Positions 20,696 to 34,496 are shown, counted from the first letter of the stretch. The stretch is DNA of 64,000 nucleotides from Staphylotrichum longicolle (GCA_019096155.1 JAHCVI010000001.1:11904001-11968000); one strand, 5' to 3'. Numbers and translations are program-made. Notes: generated by a model from the letters alone, not told the origin.

Positions 20696-22503
20696 ATGGA
20701 TCCAGGCAGGCAGGCCATGATCAACGGGTGGAAGTCGCCGCGCAAGGACGGGAACAGGGAAATCACAGCACCTCGTTACGACTCGTCGAATCGCATCTCG
20801 AAACCGTCGCGCCCCCAACCGCCGAAGACGAACACGCCGGGCGGCGCCAGATACCTCACCCAAGACCAGCAGTCGGAACTGTTCATTGCCGACGAGGACA
20901 AGTTTGTGCTGAAGCAGGCGAAAAAGAAGGCCGACATCCGTGTCCGCGAAGAGCGCGCCAAACCTATCGACTACCTCGCTTTCGGCCTGCGTTTCATCGA
21001 TTCCGACCGCGACACGTTTGACGACGACGATGACGACGTCGACATTAACATACCCTCGCCGGAGGCTGTGGTGCAGGGCCTGAACGAGGCGCAGCTGAGG
21101 GAGCTCGAGGAGGACATTCGGTCATACCACACGCTCGAAGGCAACGCCCGGAACAAAGGGTATTGGACTGCTCTGCTTGCTATCTGCGCCGACCGCCGTC
21201 AGAGGCTGAAACCGCAGGGTCCAGAAGGACGCGCCGTGACCTCGGTAGCATCGGACGTGGACCGCATCCTGAGCCCCAAGACCTTGGAGCAGCTGGAGGC
21301 GCTGGAGAAGCAGATCAAGGCCAAGCTGCAGTCCAACGAGCCAATCGACACAGACTACTGGGAAGAACTCTTGAAGAGTCTGCTGGTCTACAAGGCAAAG
21401 GCAAACCTGAAGAAAGTGTGTGCGGCCATCAAGGAGGCCCGAGTAGAGATCCTCCGGAACCGGGATCCTGAGAGAGCCAAGGCGCTTGAAGCCTCCGATG
21501 GGTTCTCCGACACGGCCCCGGGACTTCTACCGGAATCCTCCAAGGCTGTCGCGCGACCGGCTGCTTCTAAATTGGCCCCTCAGGCTACTTCCAGCGCTGC
21601 ACCACCCGGAACCGCTCGGTTTGCATCGGCTGGCAACGAGGACTTCTCTCAGGCCACCAAGGCGCTCTATGACCGGGAAGTGGCTCGGGGCGTTGGCGAG
21701 GGCGAGGAGATCTTCGCTGCCGAGGAAGCCGTTCCGGGGATGCAGAAGCCGCTCTGGGCCGACAAGTACCGTCCTCGCAAACCGCGCTACTTCAACCGCG
21801 TGCTGATGGGCTACGAGTGGAACAAGTACAATCAGACGCATTACGACCACGATAATCCGCCACCCAAGGTTGTCCAGGGCTACCGCTTCAACATTTTCTA
21901 CCCAGACCTCATCGACAAGACCAAGGCCCCAACCTTCAAGATCATCCGGGAACACGGCCGCCGGAAGGGCGAATCCTTTGCCCCTGCAGGCAAGGAGGAC
22001 ACTTGCCTCATCCGTTTCATCGCTGGGCCGCCGTACGAAGACCTCGCCTTCCGCATCGTGGACCGAGAGTGGGACTACAGCGCCAAAAAGGAGCGCGGAT
22101 TCAAGAGCAGTTTTGACAAGGTATGTTCGGAGCGTTCAAAGCACGTGTTTCTGTGGTCATGCTGCTGTGCCCCATCCCCGGGTTGACGATCGCGGGGGTT
22201 GCATGTCTCGGGCCCAGCCCACGGCCCGCTGTCATCCTCCGCCCACCAATGCGCGCCACTTGCTCGCATCTCGAGGTTTCCGCATCACTCCCGGGGGTTT
22301 CAAGCACACTAGTTTTTCCTTCGCGTCTTCGTCTGGGTAGCAGATTGCCTTGGCTCTGTTGGACTGTTCTTGCTAACCTGCGATGGACAGGGCATTCTTC
22401 AACTGCACTTCCAGTTCAAGAAGGTATGTGACGGTCCTCGCAAGGGATGCACCTCAAAGACAAACGGGCGGCTAATGCTTTGCAGATCTACTACCGGAAG
22501 TAA
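20696..22503 (+). CDS. Cactin-type spliceosome-associated protein
   Basis: Exons 20696-22120, 22391-22423 and 22486-22503, 491 residues. The first intron (270 nt, GTATGT donor, TGCTAAC branch, ACAG acceptor) is long for this genome; the second is 62 nt. The C-terminal cactin domain is unmistakable: WADKYRPRKPRYFNRV, YEWNKYNQTHYDHDNPPPK, RFNIFYPDLIDK, TCLIRFIAGPPYEDLAF, then the split end GILQLHFQFKK + IYYRK across exons 2-3. Residues ~65-215 are the mid domain (PIDYLAFGLR, LREL..DI..Y). Animal Cactin and fission yeast Cay1 bind the spliceosome and are needed for efficient splicing and sister-chromatid cohesion or telomere stability. The final intron lies five codons before the stop, so an error there would alter the conserved tip. 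Start chosen at MDPGRQAMINGW, the first ATG giving the usual N-terminus. Confidence 0.92.
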
Positions 22504-24721
22504 ACCCCAACTTCCCAGTCCCAGATTTCGGTCCCGGAACTGCACTGCTCAATTCCGGAGAGGACAGGACCGTGTCGAGGTGGACGGGGACCGCCCGAGG
22601 CAACGCCGGCCCGTCCCAGCGGCCACTCGTCACTGGCGATCCGACTTTGTATGTGTCTGATCTCTGACCGCCGATACTGCAGTGGATGGGCCCACTGCCG
22701 ACCGACCGACCACACGGAACAAGTTAACGAGTCAATGAAAGCCGAAGAGAGCACAACGTCCAGCCTTGCCCTGGTTGTGTGACACCCTGCCCTGACCAGG
22801 TCATCATTCCGCCATTATCTCCGCGATGCGGGCCCCTTTCCGTCACGCCTGTGAATGTCGCTGCCCGGGCCCGGGGCGTGGAACTTGATCGCGCCACTCA
22901 TTTCCTCGCCTGACCAGATCGCCGCTCGGAACCGCTCCGCTGCCCTGCGGACGCGATAGCCTGGCCGTTGGCAAAAGGCACTGTGGTGGTGCCGGGCTCG
23001 GCCAAGTCCACGCGCAAACGACAGAACCACCGGGAGCACACACAGAGAGGGGATGGGTGATTGGATTCTGTTGCGGACACGTCCCTGTGGCTTTCTTGGA
23101 GATTCGTCGCCTTTTCCAACCACGTTGCTGGGGATCACGGACGGCTTGCTACTGCTTGCCCCCATGGCAAGCAGCAAGGTGGCGGCGCAAGATGCTGAAG
23201 CTGCATGTTTCGACCGGCCTTCTAGAATGAAACACGGCTTCTGCAGCCCAGATGCCCCAGGGATCATTGCGAGGTACACCGCACGGTGTGGGATGCTCGA
23301 CGAGGTGAGGCGGCGTTGCATCGCCATTGGGCGCGCCCGGCCAACTGCCACAACCCGATTTCGCCCAGCCGCCCTTGGATTGGCCCTCTCAGGCATATGG
23401 CCCGCGATATGCACCTTTCCGGTCGATTTCGCTCTGCTTTTCCCGCCTCTTCTCCTCTCTCTGGGCCAAGCTACTACTGCCCGAGACGAAGCAGACTGGC
23501 GGACCATCACAATGGCAAACCTTAAACGGAAGACCGGATGACCAGGCCGGAGTCGACAAGCTGCAGGCCACAATAAATTTGTTGGAAACTTCCTTGACCC
23601 GTCACCGCCCTCCCTCACTTGCAGACGGATTGCTGCTTGCCCCCCCGCTAACAATGCACGGTTGATGCCGCTCCAGGGTGCATTGCCCATCCAGGGCGAT
23701 CTCAGGTCGCCTTCTGTCACTTCTCATTCCCGCTCATCTCGAGCCTGCCTGCAGCGTGCTGCGTCGCATGGTTGACGATGCCATATTTTTACTGTGTACC
23801 GTGCAGGGCGGCCGACCAGGCTGGTCGGACCTGGCCAACCCGGGCCGTGACTTTCTCGACCTGTTACCCGGTGCGTCTCCTCAACTGTGGAATGCCCGGA
23901 ACAGCCACCCCATCTTCGTTTGCATCTGCTCCGTTTTTAGCAACTTCTCTCCCTCACACACACACGCGCGCACACACACGCAGAAGCTACAAGCACAAAG
24001 CACGCAACGGCACACGGAGTACACAACCCACCCTCGCCCACCCCAAGGGCAGGCAGGATGTACATGGTACCTGATCTTTAGCACACAACGGTAGCATCCC
24101 GTCCACGCTTTGCTCCCCAAGCACAGAGGTGGTGCAGACCTTCCCAGGACCCACCAGGCACGTTGCCCGCTGGCCTGCTGATGTAGAAGTCCAGGCAACC
24201 AAACAATGCGCTGGCACCCTTCACCCTTGTACCTGTCCCGTTACTTGATCGTCAGATCCTTGCTCCTTCGCGCTTCCCGGGAAGCGTTTTAGGAGGGCCG
24301 TTACACCCTGACCCCCCTGGCCGCTGAAGGTACCGAGCTACTCCCAGCTGCACCCCACCCCCCCTTGTCAGGGATCGCCCTATCCGGGTTGGGGTACGAC
24401 AACCGCCAGATATCTCCCGGTTGAACAAGGCGCATTCGCCGACCAACAGGCCAGCCTTGGCTCTCAACTGGGACCGCGACTTCTGTCCGCCCATCCCAAA
24501 CTCTCCAACGCAAGATTTCTGGCACATCAAACTCGTCGGTTGCTGCTCTCGCAAATCTCGACCATTGTCAGACTTGCACACGTCTTTGTCTCCTTGCTCT
24601 GCCGAACAGGCGAGACGTCTGGTCCTTCGACTCTCTTCGTTCTGACCCTTGGGCCCCGAATCTTCTTTCTCTTGATCCTACTCGTTTTCTACGAAACCAC
24701 CGCGGCGCACATCCCCTAGAG
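22504..24721. other. 2.2-kb upstream region of forkhead gene
   Basis: No gene supported despite several open frames on both strands, all lacking codon bias. A long 5' region is common for fungal regulator genes and may contain leader introns. It carries a CA/CG microsatellite (23954-23980) and an unusual density of CCCC/GGGG runs. Confidence 0.5.
23954..23980. repeat. CA/CG dinucleotide microsatellite
   Basis: Run of CACACACACA, GCGCGC and CACACACACG. Located ~750 bp upstream of the forkhead start codon. Confidence 0.8.
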
Positions 24722-26803
24722 ATGTTGACAGTCTCCGCCATGGGGGCCGTCTACACGTCATCCCCGCCGCAGGTGGCCCGGGCAAGCGCCTCACCCGAAG
24801 CAACCCAGATGGACGACGACTTGGTTGCGGACATTAAGGCGATGCACAGTCACAACGGCGACTGTCAGCGGGGTTACGTGCCAAGTCACTGGAGCGGCTG
24901 CCTCGGAGCGCCGTCGGCCAGCGACGAGTACGAGAACTACGCGCTGCACAGATCCCCGGTGGTGAACGGCCTCCCACACGCCAGCTCCGCGGAGTCGTCT
25001 CCTCGCGGCTGGGACTCTCCAGAACAGCTTGGTCCCACACCCTGGGAGGCGGCAACAGAGCAAGTCCACGGCCAATATCACGGACTGGATCCGCAACTCT
25101 CGGGCTACCTCCAGAGCGGCCGCATCCCAACATCGTTTCCAGCCGAAGCCATGCCCTATCCTCCATCTCAAATCCTCAGCGGGTCGGATGACGGCTATCA
25201 ACGCGCGCGGAGCCAGACCGAACCCTGCCCCGCTGGATACCACTCGTCGCCGCGAGACGGCTACGCTTCTACTCCAGAGAGCGGCCTCCCACTGTCCCCT
25301 TGCAGCACGACACTGACTTTGTCCATGGACGACACGGTGCCGAGCTCCCCAGGTGATGACGACAACTGCAAGCCCCTCCTCCTCGGAAAAGACAGCCAGC
25401 ACAAGGCGAGCGCGTCCCTCGAGGACACACTGGTTGAGGGTTCCAGCAAAGGCGAGGAGCCTTATGCGCAGCTCATCTACCGCGCCTTCTTGAGCACACC
25501 GCGGCGGGCCATGACTCTGCAGGAGATCTACCAGTGGTTCCGTGAGAACACCGAGAAGGGCAAAGACGAGAGCAAGGGCTGGCAGAACAGCATCCGGCAC
25601 AACCTGAGCATGAACATGGTGGGTTTCTCCATTTCCCCCCCGGTCACGAAAGTAAACCCCTAACGGCTTGGCCAGGCTTTCACGAAACGCGAGCGCAAGC
25701 CCAGCACCGCCAAGGACGGCGAGACGGAAACCACGAGCACTCGCAGCACCACCCCGACCGACAGCAAGAAATCCACCGAATGGTACCTGGAACCCTGGGC
25801 CATCACTGGTGTGCAGAGCACCACCCGCTACCGCAAGGGCAACCAATCCCGGCGCAGCACCGCAAGCACGGGCCTCACCGCCCGCGCCTACAGGAGCTAC
25901 CCCGCGCACCACCAGCACTCGTTCAGCAGCGGCAGCCTCGCCAGCAGCACGGCCGGCACCAAGAATCCTGCCCGCCTGCCCCGCGGACGCAGTGCCGGCG
26001 CCGCCGCCCTGCGCAGTGCCGCTGCTACCCACGCCGCCGTCTCCGCCCACCACCATTTCCAGCAGCACCAACAGCACCACCAGCAGCACTACTTCTCCCC
26101 GGCAACGGCTGCCGCCGCAAGATCCTCCTTCGCCCACCACCTCATCAACGACCCCGCCTCCTCCGGAACCTCAACAGCATACCCCCACTACGCACCCCCA
26201 CCCCACCCCACCATGTCCTCTTCGTCCCCTTACTCCCCATTCTTCCACGCAAACCACCACCCCCATTCACAACCCGGCCTGGACAGCACAAACACAAACA
26301 CAAACACGGGCACCCACAACACGGGCGGTGGCATCGAATACGACTATCCCGATCCGCAGCTCTTCCCCGCCGCCGCCTCCTCCTCGCTCGGCGGCCGCGC
26401 ACCAAGCGACGCCGGGATCGACGAGCCCACCACCCCTCCCGAGGCGCTCCAGCACGCCATGGCCGGCGGCATCCCTCATCCCATGTACGCCGCCGCCGCC
26501 GCCGCGGCTACCTCCGCAACGGCTGTCCCTGTTACTGTTGTGGACGAGAGCGCGCAATACACGGGGTACCATCATCACCATCCCGCCGCCGCCGCCGCCG
26601 GGTACACCATGGTTGTGCCCACCATGTATCAGGAGGACCATGTCGTCCAGGACGTGGACGTGGATGTGATGGGGGAGGGCGGCGGGGCGGCGTATCAGGG
26701 GTGGGGGATGGTTCAGGTCACGATGGGGGGTTGCGAAGGGGAGGGTTTGGGCAGGGGCAGGGCAGGGGTACTGAGAATTTCATTTTCGTGGATGGGTGGG
26801 TAA
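24722..26803 (+). CDS. Forkhead (winged-helix) transcription factor
   Basis: Exons 24722-25618 and 25676-26803 joined across a 57-nt intron (GTGGGT donor, CTAAC branch) in phase, 674 residues. The forkhead domain (~residues 245-340) has PYAQLIYRAFLSTPRRAMTL, QEIYQWFRENT and the recognition-helix motif WQNSIRHNLSMN, directly followed by the intron and then AFTKRERKPS. After the domain comes KKSTEWYLEPWAI, typical of a Pezizomycotina forkhead group. Regions outside are disordered: a Ser/Pro-rich N-terminus, and a C-terminus with His-rich, Gln-rich and polyalanine runs (26491-26620). It should act in the nucleus as a sequence-specific regulator; targets are unknown. The first ATG is used; a second in-frame ATG lies six codons on. 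Confidence 0.92.
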
Positions 26804-28714
26804 TTGTAATGCTTCTTTTTTCTTTCTTCTTTTTATATTGGATTGGTCTATTTTCTGGGCAGGGTGCAGGACGGGGACATTCGGAATACAGCTTGGCATG
26901 ACGAAGGGGACAGGATCAGGACAGGGTGGTGGTGGGTTGCTTAAATCCGGCGGCGGCATGTACAATAGTTAATTGCTTGGGTTGTGATGTTGTGAGACGA
27001 TACAAATACCCTGTTTTTTGTTATGGCGGGCGGTTGGTTGGATTTTCACGGAGGAAAAAGAACAGGGATTGCTGAGCAGTAATTCAGTTTTGGTCTTGAT
27101 CGTTCAATCCTTTCTGAGACCCTTTTTACATCTGTGACAGACACATGCGCAATGAGTTCCATTCTCAGGCGGGCGCTTCGCGCTGGCGAATCAGCAACCA
27201 CGGCTGACGATCGATGGTTGATCATCTTAGTGTCTCGTGGTGGCCGTTGGGTGTAAGTGCCAGGCACAGCAGACAAGGGACCCCGGAGCCCAGGCCTGGT
27301 CGGGCTGAAGGCTGAATGAATTGCTGCGCTTTCTTGCGCCTGGCTGGCACGGACCGCCTTGCCACTCTCCATTGTTCCCTTCCGGGGCTGGCTGAGTCCG
27401 TCTTGTGTGCTGGGATGACCCTCGGCCTGGATCGGATATCGGATCTTGAGTTATTGATGAGGGGTTGCGGTGATCACTGGGCCACGGCCATCACGAGACT
27501 GGGCTTTGGAGGAGGGGTTCTGTGAATAAGAAAGAAGTTTTGTCACTTTTCAGGGTTATGGCTTGTGGGAATTGCTTGGCATTCGCTGTTTCTGTCTCCG
27601 TTCTCTCCAAGCCTCGGTGGAAGCCAGCCTTGACTTTGCGATCGACGAGGTCTTGACTTGGATGCTGAGAGGAAACTTGAGAGAGCGGAAAGGACTCGGA
27701 TGTAACCGTGCTGAAGCTATCAGCGGTGACGCGCAGCCCTGGGACTTCGATGGCGCTCAAAGCGGGAGGCTACATACAGCATTGCCGCGGCCATGCTTTC
27801 ATGTTCTCGGCGCGGCTCTGATACTCGCCTTACACGTGTCAGTGCCTCTGTTAGAACTCGGACGTACGTCCGTAATCGTCTTTGGGTTTATGTGATGTTT
27901 CAGTGTGTTGGAATACCTTTTAGTGGTGACGGAGTTTCCCCACGTTTGTGTAAAGCAAAGCTTTGTGAATTGCACATGTGCCCGAAATAGGGCTGGGGGC
28001 GTTTTCACAACGCTTTGCCCCGCAGTGCAGACATCGGAGCTCAGGATCGTCCCCCGGTTCTCGAAGAAACAAGCTTCTGACATCGAGCAGCCGGACATCC
28101 CGGATCCTGGTTCAGCCACTCTGACTAGCCCGATCGGCTTCCACCGGCAGCCAACCTCTTGTTGGCTGCCCGCGATCAGCGGTCCGGCTCTCGACCCGCG
28201 CCAAGCGCTCAGAGAGGAAGAGGACCCTGGATTCAACGCCCAGAGGACGCCATGGCGGGGACTCCGCGGCATGATTCGTCTAGTTGGTGGTAGCGACGGC
28301 ACCTGCCTTTCGCCGCGGGTACGAGATCAGAGTCCGCGAGTGGCTGACGCGATGGGTCGAACGAAGAGGGCAAGGACTTCGGGAGGCCCGAAACTCATCG
28401 GAGGGTGTTTCGAGGAGAAAGAATCGGGATGTGATCATTGCGATGAGTCAAGCATTTTCTCACTCCAAAATCTGATCGCCGTCTGACCTCATGGACGGCG
28501 ACGATGTCCGCCTAAATCGGCGAACTAAAATTGGCCAAAGCTCTGGCTGATAGGAGGCACGGTCCGGAGCTGACAGAGGTCGCAAACAACCTGGAACCCA
28601 CCTCAAGTCTGCAAAGGGCGGCTCCTGTTCCTGCGCCGAACTGTGGCGCATCGGGACCGGCAGCCACGGTCAGAAGACGGGATAAGACTGCCAAGGCGGT
28701 GAGGTGAATGCCAG
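26804..28714. other. Gene-poor region, left part
   Basis: 3' flank of the forkhead gene, then no stretch with convincing codon bias on either strand. The plus frame at 27905-28486 (193 codons) has no family features. Confidence 0.45.
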
Positions 28715-29445
28715 ATGAAGAAGGCACTCAAGGGAGGAATCTTCGAGTCACGCAGGACAATGACGCTAGTGAATCGTGGCTGCCTTCCTCAGCCCTCAAT
28801 CTCGATAGGACAGGTGCGGGGTACGGATTTCGCGATGTGCTCTTGCCTTATTCTGGTCGGCTGCCTTGTGAAGACAGCAAATCAAAGACTGTCCTGCAGC
28901 AGTTGCACGGAACCTTCCGTGATTGACGACGGGAAGGCCGGGTTAAGGGGGGGAAGGTGCGGGGACCTGGATAATGCCCGCTTGAGAGAGGCAAAAGCCA
29001 ATTCCGCACCAGAACAAGGGATCCAAGGAGTCACATTGGACACGATTGCCGCGATGCAGGAGCAGGAGGACGTCTTTCTGTGCAACACGACATGTTTCGA
29101 GAAGATAGGCAATCGGAGAGCTGCAGGTGAGTGTGGAGGCGTGAGAGTTTGAAAATGGAGCATCCGCTTGAGATTGAAGGCTGACTGCTGACACCCATGT
29201 TCTTCAACAAAGGAAGTCGATGGATCAATGATGGCTTGTTTGAGGCTTCGGATGAGATCGAGGATGGGGCTGAGATCAACGCTTTCCGAGTTCCTTTTTC
29301 AGAGCCAAGAATCCCTGCGCTAGATGCGCCCCATATCCGACTCTGCAGTATGGGCAACCGGGAGGAGCTCAACGGCACTGCAGCATGTCGGGAGCAGATC
29401 TCGGCCAAACGCCAGCATCGCGCTAAGAGTCTAGCTGCGCACTGA
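28715..29445 (+). CDS. Possible orphan gene with one intron
   Basis: Two plus-strand frames join in phase across a well-formed 86-nt intron at 29127-29212: donor GTGAGT after GCTGCAG, branch CTGAC, acceptor CAACAAAG. The product would be up to 214 residues, with TLDTIAAMQEQEDVFLCNTT before the junction and WINDGLFEASDEIEDGAEIN after it. No signal peptide or known domain. The start is uncertain; the N-terminal ~70 residues look less coding than the rest. It stands alone in an 8.6-kb gene-poor stretch, so it could be a lineage-specific gene or a chance pair of frames. Confidence 0.35.
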
Positions 29446-32400
29446 AACGCTTTCGGTGGCTGTGGATTTTCTGCGCTTCTCTTGACGGTCGCTATTCTCA
29501 GGGGCGTGCAGCCCGTCAACCTTTGTTCTCCCGCAGTCGTTCCGCGCTGGGCTGTCTTGCTCGGCCCAATGAGGCTCGCGCTTCTGCTCCAGGGCATCCA
29601 AAAGCGGCCAGGGAAATTCAAAGCAGGCTGTGGCTGTGTCGTCCTTCCGCATGCCTCCTCTGCTGTGCCACCAGGTTAGGCCGGCTTGATCTGGGGCCGT
29701 GGGGTTCCGTTTTTGACAGAGGTAACCTCCATCCCAAGACGTTGCTTACAGAAAACGGCTGATGGTCTTTGTTTTTCCAGCCTCGCTGCCTCACAGTCCG
29801 TTCAAGAGTTGTGCAGCCGTCAACCGCCCCCATAATGAAGCTAACCTTGTCTGCGTCAATGCAAGGGTCGCGTCCATTTCTGCTCCTTGCCTTGCCAGTG
29901 CCGGCGTCGCCGACGCGGCGCCGGCTCCTCAGTGACCATGGATTTCCGGGGGCTCCGCTCGGCTCCGAGTGGGCCCGAACCAACAGCGACCGAAGACCAT
30001 CGGCATCCGGTCCTGACGCCGGGAACAATCCGAAACCCAACAAAAGATCAGCAGCTACGCCTTGTTCTTGCAGTGGTCGCAGAAGACCAGAAACCTCGAG
30101 GCATGCCGCGCATGGCGTGTTCTGCATTGAAACAGCATGGTATGGAGCCTGGCGGGAAGCATGGGGGTGAAACTAATGCACCTTGATGGAAGAATTAGAG
30201 GGGTCGTCCGTTGGTTGGTTGTCGCACCAACGCCTGGCTTAAGCGCGCCGTGCCGCCGCGGTTCCTCATGTGTTGGCACGGCCAGTCTCCAAGGCCATCG
30301 CAACAGGTCGAGAGAAAACGCTGAAGGCCTTGCTCGACCAAGTTCCCGTCCCTCGTCTGGACGTCCCGTCGCAGTCGGCGTCCCGACCAAGCTGGTGCCA
30401 ACAACCTCGCCCTGAGATTGGGACGGTCACATATCGACCAGGGGCATCAGGTACCCAAGACAGTGCTGACAACCTTCAGCGAGACTTTGTCAGTCACAAA
30501 GGAACTTTGCGAGGCAAAAGAAACCCTTGGTGACCGAGAGTGCATTGCGATTGGTTACCGGCCTGCCGGGTCCGCCTGTGCGCTCTTCGGATACCCCGGT
30601 TCGCCTGGCGACTGGCTCGCTGCGCACACCTCCCCTGTTCAAGGTTCACGGATCATCGCCGAGGTCCTTGCAAGCTCGGGGACGAGAAAAGTAGAACTGC
30701 CGATGGTGGGAGGCCTATCGCCGTTTTGCTGGCCTGCAGGCATACATGAAATTGCCGATTCGGCGACCACCCGATGACGATTCCCGTCGAAGCAAGATGA
30801 GTGTAACCGACAGGGGTCGGCTTACCACTGCTACCAACAGGCATGGTGGTGGAGGGCTGGTTTTCGGTCCTCCACCAAGAGGACCCATGATCAGAAGGGA
30901 CTTGAAGAGTTTGCAACCTCACTTGCGCCGCCGTGGTGTTGACAACAAAGTCCAACAAAAAATAAGCTCGTGGGGCAATGCCACCTCAGCGCCTGGAATC
31001 CAGAAGGGTTGCAGGGTCCTCGCCGTTAAACTTGTTGCACCTGGGTGCCAGGGTTCCCCATTTAGACACCTGCATTCCCTCCCACGCAACTCCAGACGCC
31101 ACAGGCCAACGAACAGGTGACTTGGCCGCCCCAACTTGCGCACAACACCGCCCACACTGTGACGGAAGCCACCTGGAAGTTGCCCCCAACCTCTTGAGTG
31201 TTGTCGCAGGTTGGAAACATGCATCTCGAGGGAGGTTGCCGGTGCCAGACCACCTGTTTCTATCAAATCGCGCTGCCCGATGTAGGGGGGTTGCTTGACG
31301 CATGCGGCAGGTCCATGTGGCAACCATTGCGGGACGATCTCCCTCGCGTCGCTGTTCCTGCGTTTGGTTGTGGCAGTGCGCAGTGCCCAGTCTCAGGTAC
31401 TCTGGGGGGAAACAACGGCATTTGCAGCCCCTCAAAGTTGTTTTGCGCCGCCACAACCTTCACCATTCGAACCTGTTGTGGCCTCGCCGGGTTAAGACAA
31501 AGACCAAGACCACCTATGTCAGTCCCTCAGCGGGTTGTCTTCAGGCGCCGCTCACAGAGAACCTTCAAATTCAAACCGATACTGACGTGCCGGATGGCTT
31601 CCTCACCGAGGGTCGGCTGACGCAATCGCACAAATATCAACAAAGGCATCCGTCCTTCCCGCGCTATCCCGAGATCGCCCAAATAAGAGTGGCCTCCTTG
31701 AGCCATATCCGTACGGTCACTTGATAATACCGCACCGGGGAACCTGTTGGTGGTGGCGTCCACCATCTCAATGCCAACTTCCCCTCCTCCCCCTCCCCCT
31801 CCCCTTGGAAGCCAGCAGGAGCAAGGCGGTCTGGTCCCCCAAGGACCCCAATTCTTGCGCGCCGCGGGTGAAGCCCCCGCACTGTCTGCAAGGCTGACAT
31901 TACCAGGATCTGGGATGGGACCAGGGCAGAAAGCTGGGGGCTTGTTGGCAGCATCAGCCCCAGCCTCGCCCCCAGGTTCGGGGAACAACAGTGGCGTCGA
32001 AACGGAGCTGCCGCCAATGGACCCTGGCCCTGTTGGAGACTCAATTCGCTCGACAATGCTGACATGTTAGCTGCTGCACAACTGACGCTCACGTCTGCAT
32101 CGCGCTTCTCATGGTGCACGTGGAAGTCTGCACCCGCCGCAAAGTCACAGACGTGGTCGAAATCCCGGAAAACAGGACGGCACAACTTCAAAGGCCAAGA
32201 AAGGCTCGCGATGCACGATGCACGAGAGTGCAAAAAAGGAAATTCGCTCGCAGAGTCGGCAGAAAGATATCTCCCCGCGATGTCTCAGCGTCCAACAGCA
32301 CACACGTCTCGGGCGCGGGTAGGGTTCCCATTGCTCAGGGGCCCCAGATCATTCAAGTTGGGTGTCACGGATGTAGCACCCGTTACGGCGTAGTGCCGGT

Positions 32401-33248
32401 TCTTGCAGGTGGGCGAGCCCTCACCACTGGCCGGCGTGTGCCGCTCGATCTCTCGATATCGAGATTGGATCGGCCATTAAAACCGGGTTCGCGGGACCGG
32501 CCTCGCAGCGCTGCGTCTGCTGCTGCATGGACGCTCGAGGGAGAGTCATCGGATAGCCTGACTCGTGTCCGCTTTGAACTTTTGAATCGCCGCAACGACA
32601 GGGACCCCAGACCCGAGCCCAAACTGCCCAAGAACACACCCAAGGCTCTCCTTCCGCCGGGCTCCCTGTCGGGGACCCGGCACCCGCCCCGGAGCCGAAA
32701 TGAACTACCCCAAACCTCGGCCCGATGCTCACGTAAAGGTGCAACGACATTGTAAACAGTGCCGTTGTCGAACCCCGAGTCTTGATTTGACACCATCCAC
32801 AGGCACACACACAGACCAGCACAGAAAACAACGAGTGTGAGGGCGGCAGCCCTGCGCACAAAAACTTAAGGGACCTCCTCCGTACATACAGTGCAGTCCC
32901 CAATCCGACAGTTGTCGTCCTGCGTGTCATCGGCAGCAACCCCTGTCGACCCTGCATCCGCATTCCCACACCCAGCAACCAGCCAGTCGTCATTACGAGA
33001 TCCGCGACAAGCGGCTCTTCCATTTAGCATGCGGCATCCGGTGAGTATGGTGGATGGTGGGCGGTCAAGAAGGAGGAGCCTTGACAAACTCGACAACAAC
33101 AGCACGGCACGGCATTTCCAGTGCCGGGAGGTACAGCCGTGTCAACAAGGACCTCTCTCACCTCACTCCCTTTGCAATGACACGTACAGAGTGCATTGTG
33201 CAGTAGCACCCTGCACGCGTCCCGAACCGTGGCAGCGGCGCGCGACGT

Positions 33249-33265
33249 GGGGGGGGGGGGGGGGG
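33249..33265. repeat. Poly(G) tract, 17 bases
   Basis: Uninterrupted run of 17 G. Could form G-quadruplex structures and its length is unreliable in most sequencing methods. Confidence 0.9.
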
Positions 33266-34496
33266 CAAGTGTTGACAACGGCGCCCTCTCGAGACGTTGT
33301 GAGTCTCCAGTGGATGGTGACGTTGAGACCGGCGAAGGGGAAAGAGGGCCGCCGGAACATTTTGTTGGAGGTTTAGACGTGCTTTTTGCTTGGCTTTGGG
33401 GACTTGTCGGCGGGGTCGGGAGGAGGGATTGATCTGTCTGCTTTGATGTGCAGCAGGATGCAGTAGGATTCGGTTAACTTGGGTGCGCTTGGTGGTGGGG
33501 ATATGCACGCTGCCGGGAACTTTATCGGATGATACTTGAATCGGTGATGCCGTGGGGGTTGATCCGCAGGCGGGGAGATCATGGCATCGGAGAGTTCTCC
33601 GATGTGATGGCGGCCAATCATAGGGTACTTGTATTCTCTTCTACAAAACTAGAACTTGTGGGTTTAAGCACCATGACTCGTGGCAACCGGATGACTAGGC
33701 GTGGTTTCTATGAAGTAAACTTGTCGTTCCCCGTCTGCTGTTGAGTCTACTTTCTCGTAGAGGCTCAGTGACAAGGTACCGTGGTTGAGATAACTGCGAT
33801 GCCATAACAGCAGAACATAATGACCATTGGAATGGTTTCGGAGGCAAATGCCTTGCTTTTCGTGCCCGAGGCTTTGATTCTCAGTCTGAATGGGCGACTC
33901 AAAACGCCTGCAGGACACATGACGCACGTCAGGTTCAGGAATGCATAATCTCGCGCCGCGGAAGACGGGTCGATGAAAAGGCTGGGCAGAGGAGTCCTAA
34001 GTTATGGCCTCCAAGTCGTCAATAAGCGGTGAAGGTCTCGCAAGATGTGCCGTTGAGCCGGTTACCGTTCCACGAACTGGATTTCAAAATGACGGAGCGT
34101 GTTAAGGGGCGGGCGGATGTATGCAATTGACCCCCGCCCTTGAGCACGAACTTGTAGGAGGTGGAGTTAAACTCATGCGTTAAGGTTCAGCTTATGGAGG
34201 AGGCGGTTCAACTTCCGGAGTGGCTCGTCCTCCTCGCTTGAGCTCGGAGCCCATGAGATTCAAACAGGAGTTGTCTAAGATGACGCACTCCCATGGCTGC
34301 CAACAAGACCATGTATCGTGACAACAAATCGTGGCATACCCGGCCGGCAACCCATAACAAGATGGTATGGCGTGGTTCGACAGAGATCATCCACGCTTCG
34401 TGACTGAGCGGGCCGTGGTATGACGACAAGCAGTAAACCACATGCTGTTCCCAGCGGTTTGACAACAGACGTTCAGAGCCTCGCAACCCATTAACC

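Noticed and set aside
20366..20863. N-terminal extension of the Rtc1 frame
   Set aside because: The open frame runs into the divergent cactin coding region and translates to basic sequence without similarity; the ATG at 20365 is the sensible start.
23954..23980. CRISPR-like or regulatory array
   Set aside because: Simple CA/CG microsatellite without spacers; the organism is a eukaryote.
29031..29621. 196-codon minus-strand frame
   Set aside because: Opposite the candidate plus-strand gene and rich in Ser/Arg/Pro; probably a shadow or chance frame.
32383..32859. Minus-strand frame with signal-anchor-like N-terminus
   Set aside because: The remaining part is Arg/Ser low complexity without codon bias, and there is no promoter or intron signal.
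34208..34486. Possible tRNA or transposase fragment
   Set aside because: GAGATTCAAAC resembles a reversed B box, but no cloverleaf can be folded; the open frame shows no DDE or integrase motif.
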